A DNA stretch of 64,000 bases from contig JAKAWG010000013.1 of the NCBI GenBank assembly GCA_021817045.1, positions 1 to 64,000 of the forward strand. Reading direction: 5' to 3'. The position numbers and the translations under genes are program-made. The notes beneath the pieces were generated by a model that ran no database searches, was not told the DNA's origin, and saw only the letters and a program-made list of their open reading frames with translations. This DNA is from Acidobacteriota bacterium. Its GTDB lineage: Bacteria; Acidobacteriota; Terriglobia; UBA7540. Shown in pieces: positions 61,719 to 64,000 of this stretch (positions are counted from its first letter, which is position 1; each line of letters opens with the position of its first letter).

Positions 61719-63896
61719 TCAAAACCTCCAGCGGCTCGAAAGCTGAACCGCATTGCCCGTAACCGCCCCCAGCGCCTGGGCGAAATTATAGTGGACATAA
61801 CCGACCGTTATCGCATGTCCACGGCTAAGACGAAACGTCAGCGCAGGCCCAGCTTGAATCGCGCGGGTAAAGGGCCGTCCTTCGTCCGCTTGCTGCACCC
61901 CAAAATCCGCCACGAGGGTATACGCGACCGGCCCAGCCAGCTTTCCGTGCAGCCGCGAGGTGATGAAATGGCGCTGGTAAAGCTTAGGATTGAAAAATCC
62001 CATATACACTCCGCGGCGTTCTCCGGCATACCCAAAGACAACGCCCGAGTAACCCAGATCTAAAGCCGCGTGTTCCGCGCGGATCAAGTTGCGCGCGATG
62101 TCTATCCCAGCGCCATCTCCGCTGTCGTGGCCATTCGCTTCAAGGGCAATCGCTCCCCCTTCCGGCAGGACGACCTGATCGTGTACTGCCGACGAATCGC
62201 TCTCATGAAAGAAGCTCGCGCGCAACCTAGTGCGCGGATCGAAGTTGTAGCCAACTTCCAATTCGGCAACTCGCTGCACCGCTCCGTAGCGCACCGACGT
62301 TGGCGTGTAAAGGATCGGCTCGCGGGCAAGTACAAAATCCAAACGAAGCTTCGGCGCGGGAAGCCAACTCGCACCGGCGAATGCTGCGAGCGTGAAGGCA
62401 GGACTTCGCGTGGGGCTGCCCAGATAAATGTTTGGGAAGAGCACGCCCGGCCCAAGCCGAACGCCTCCAGCCCCCGCGCGAACGTCGAAGCGGTTCGAGA
62501 TGGCCGTGGTTTGCCCATAGAGTAACTCCGCGGGGGCCACGGCGCCTTGGATGCCGCCGGCCGGGCTGTTCGAAGGCGTCGAGCTAAGCATGAGAAATGA
62601 TCGCGTCTTTGGGAGGGCGCTGAAACCAATCCTCACGTCGCCGCCATAGGCGTTGAGGTCTTCGAGCAACGGTCTTCCCCCTCCCGGCACGGAGGTTTCG
62701 CGCTCGTACGAAGCTCGCGTGGTCAGCGTGATGGCCGACTCTTCCTGAATCTGCTTCGCAAGCTCCCGCGCCTCGGAACTGCTCGGGCTGAGTTGCTCCG
62801 CCTGGCGGACGAGCGCCAGGGCGGACTTCCGCTTGCCACGCGCCCGGTTGATGCGCGCAAGCAAGAGCAGCGCGTCGATATCTCCGGGGCGTTCCACGAC
62901 GAGGCGAAAAGCGAGCGGGTAGGCGTCGTTCGGCCGTCCGACGTAATAATCGATCTCTGCGGCACCGTAAAGCGCCGAAACATCCTCAAAGTTTTCGCCA
63001 AGCACTGAATTGTAGTCATCAAGCGCCCGGTACAACTTCCCTTCCCTCTTATCGAGCTGTGCCCGCAGAAGTAGCGCCGCAGAATCGCGAGGGCGCAACC
63101 GCAAGCAGGCTCCCAGCGTGGCACGCGCCGCATCGTCCTGCTTCAAGCCAAGCTCAAGTCGCGCCACCGTCGCCCCAAGCGGCTCATCGGAAGGATTCAT
63201 TTCGAAAAGCTGCTTGTAAATCAGCAGGGCGCGCTCAGGCCGTCCCGCCCACAGTTCGACCCGTGCCAGCGCACCGAGGAGAGCGGGGTCCGCAGGGGTT
63301 GACGCGAGAAGCTTGTGGTAAACCTCGATCGCGGCATCGTACTGGTGAGCCCAGCTCAGCACCAGTGCAAGATGACTTTCCGCCGCGCGATCATGAGGGT
63401 TAAGTTGCAGCGCGTGCCGGTCTGCCCGAATGGCGCCCCCGTAATCTCCAAGCCTGGCCTCGGCCGAGGCGAGATTTCGATAGGTCCGCGCATCATCCGG
63501 ATGATCGGCCAGATAGCGAAGGTCATACGTCACAAAAGCCTGCGGAGGAGAACCGGGCGGCGGGCGCAGCGCTTGCCAGCGGCGCGCGTCCTCCGCGCGT
63601 CTGGTGCGCCCTGGCAGCCCAACTAGCTTCGGGCTCTGGGCCCGAGCAAGCACAGCCAAACCCGCAATCATCGCCAGTGGAACGACAACTTGATTCGTAG
63701 CGTATTGTGTCCGACGTTTCTCTACAAATGGAGTGCGGCAGCTTGCCGCCGCCTTGCGCCCGCGAGCGTGCTCGCGGCGATGAATATTGACCAGCCAGCA
63801 AGCTAACCTTCGGGAAATCGGCAGCAAGCTGCCGCACTCCAAACGGCGAAGGATTAAGCAGAGGGAGTTCCGACGCACTACACCAGCCACAGCCAT
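61719..63896 (-). CDS. TPR/beta-barrel exopolysaccharide exporter, BcsC-like
   Basis: A 725-residue outer-membrane protein. N-terminal region with a hydrophobic export signal near residues 72-92 (VVVPLAMIAGLAVLARAQ), tetratricopeptide repeats (about 120-400, with ARTYRNLASAEARLGDYGGA), then a beta-barrel ending in RWRF with a terminal Phe. BcsC and PgaA share this layout and carry polysaccharide across the outer membrane. ATG 63896 overlaps nothing but lies two bases after the stop of the upstream glycosyltransferase. Between residues about 19 and 55 the protein contains 37 codons encoded by a palindromic element (63730-63840), which pushes the export signal away from the N-terminus. Confidence 0.82.
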   Translation of the reverse strand: MAVAGVVRRNSLCLILRRLECGSLLPISRRLACWLVNIHRREHARGRKAAASCRTPFVEKRRTQYATNQVVVPLAMIAGLAVLARAQSPKLVGLPGRTRRAEDARRWQALRPPPGSPPQAFVTYDLRYLADHPDDARTYRNLASAEARLGDYGGAIRADRHALQLNPHDRAAESHLALVLSWAHQYDAAIEVYHKLLASTPADPALLGALARVELWAGRPERALLIYKQLFEMNPSDEPLGATVARLELGLKQDDAARATLGACLRLRPRDSAALLLRAQLDKREGKLYRALDDYNSVLGENFEDVSALYGAAEIDYYVGRPNDAYPLAFRLVVERPGDIDALLLLARINRARGKRKSALALVRQAEQLSPSSSEARELAKQIQEESAITLTTRASYERETSVPGGGRPLLEDLNAYGGDVRIGFSALPKTRSFLMLSSTPSNSPAGGIQGAVAPAELLYGQTTAISNRFDVRAGAGGVRLGPGVLFPNIYLGSPTRSPAFTLAAFAGASWLPAPKLRLDFVLAREPILYTPTSVRYGAVQRVAELEVGYNFDPRTRLRASFFHESDSSAVHDQVVLPEGGAIALEANGHDSGDGAGIDIARNLIRAEHAALDLGYSGVVFGYAGERRGVYMGFFNPKLYQRHFITSRLHGKLAGPVAYTLVADFGVQQADEGRPFTRAIQAGPALTFRLSRGHAITVGYVHYNFAQALGAVTGNAVQLSSRWRF
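63730..63840. repeat. 111-bp palindromic element inside the exporter gene
   Basis: GGAGTGCGGCAGCTTGC (63730-63746) is the exact reverse complement of GCAAGCTGCCGCACTCC (63824-63840). Inside is a perfect hairpin CCGCGAGC-GT-GCTCGCGG (63760-63777). The total length, 111 bases, is exactly 37 codons, so the exporter reading frame passes through it unbroken. Confidence 0.8.
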
Positions 63897-63898
63897 TT

Positions 63899-64000
63899 TC
63901 AAGTTTTTGCTTCTGCTCCAGCTTCCGCTGCGCGGGCCACCGGTTCCCATTCGCTGCGGCCGATGAGAAAGCGCAAGAAACCCTGAAACCGCCAGTAGAC
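63899..64000 (-). CDS. Glycosyltransferase, C-terminal end (partial)
   Basis: Thirty-three codons and a stop on the minus strand: VYWRFQGFLRFLIGRSEWEPVAR then an Ala/Glu-rich tail (the peptide is cited by its ends). FLRFLIGRSEWEPVAR is typical of the C-terminus of GT2 family membrane glycosyltransferases. Its stop is two bases before the exporter ATG, so the two genes form an operon for polysaccharide synthesis and export. The rest lies outside the window. Confidence 0.65.
   Translation of the reverse strand, partial: VYWRFQGFLRFLIGRSEWEPVARAAEAGAEAKT

Overview
The window looks like chromosomal DNA of a GC-rich Gram-negative bacterium. It has heptose-type LPS core genes, a bd-type oxidase, a large outer-membrane exporter, a lineage-typical set of small conserved hypotheticals, and many short palindromic intergenic repeats. 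Together these fit Acidobacteriota best; that is an inference from gene content, not a computed placement.

Layout. 0-2.5 kb: tail of pdxT, two small ORFs, and archaeal-type proS with a clear promoter. 2.5-5 kb: an AT-rich gap and a convergent, overlapping restriction-modification pair. 5-9.4 kb: a membrane protein, a class A penicillin-binding protein and an aldo/keto reductase. 9.6-11.3 kb: purE-purK. 11.4-19.2 kb: a chlorite-dismutase-family protein, a CDP-alcohol phosphotransferase, a GT2, and a plus-strand run waaF - rfaE1 - rfaE2 - waaC - isoprenylcysteine-methyltransferase-like - DUF3108 that makes and attaches heptose. 19.5-22.6 kb: ComEC with a degenerate beta-lactamase-like domain, and MscL with a zinc-ribbon tail. 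24.6-28.3 kb: lytic transglycosylase, N-acetylmuramoyl-L-alanine amidase and a membrane-anchored unknown. 28.5-29.8 kb: tRNA-Thr and tRNA-Val. 29.9-35 kb: MoxR-DUF58 and cydAB. 35-40.6 kb: a LarA-family nickel-pincer enzyme and a GntR regulator, next to a twice-frameshifted aldehyde dehydrogenase, a sulfatase with an in-frame TGA, and the tail of a second sulfatase. 40.8-48.1 kb: a nucleotidyltransferase-fold protein without its catalytic aspartates, xerD, nnr, tsaE, an SDR, thiS and a LytS-type kinase.

48.1-53.2 kb is an accessory block. It runs from a tRNA-Thr-like fragment and an IS3-type remnant to a two-gene OLD-ATPase/UvrD-helicase cassette that matches the Gabija anti-phage architecture, and ends with a start-less ORF of unknown function. 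53.6-64 kb: tandem S41 peptidases, a zinc-ribbon protein, a FliA-type sigma factor, a transglutaminase, a DinB protein, an alpha/beta hydrolase, and a TPR/beta-barrel exporter with the 3' end of a glycosyltransferase.

Several repeat families fill the gaps. One has GTAG...CTAC ends and paired hairpins, like REP/BIME elements. A second family has one copy that lies in frame inside the exporter gene (111 bp, perfect 17-bp inverted ends). The strongest items to follow up are that in-frame element, the Gabija-like cassette, the catalytic-residue losses in ComEC and the nucleotidyltransferase, and the cluster of broken genes at 36.5-40.6 kb.
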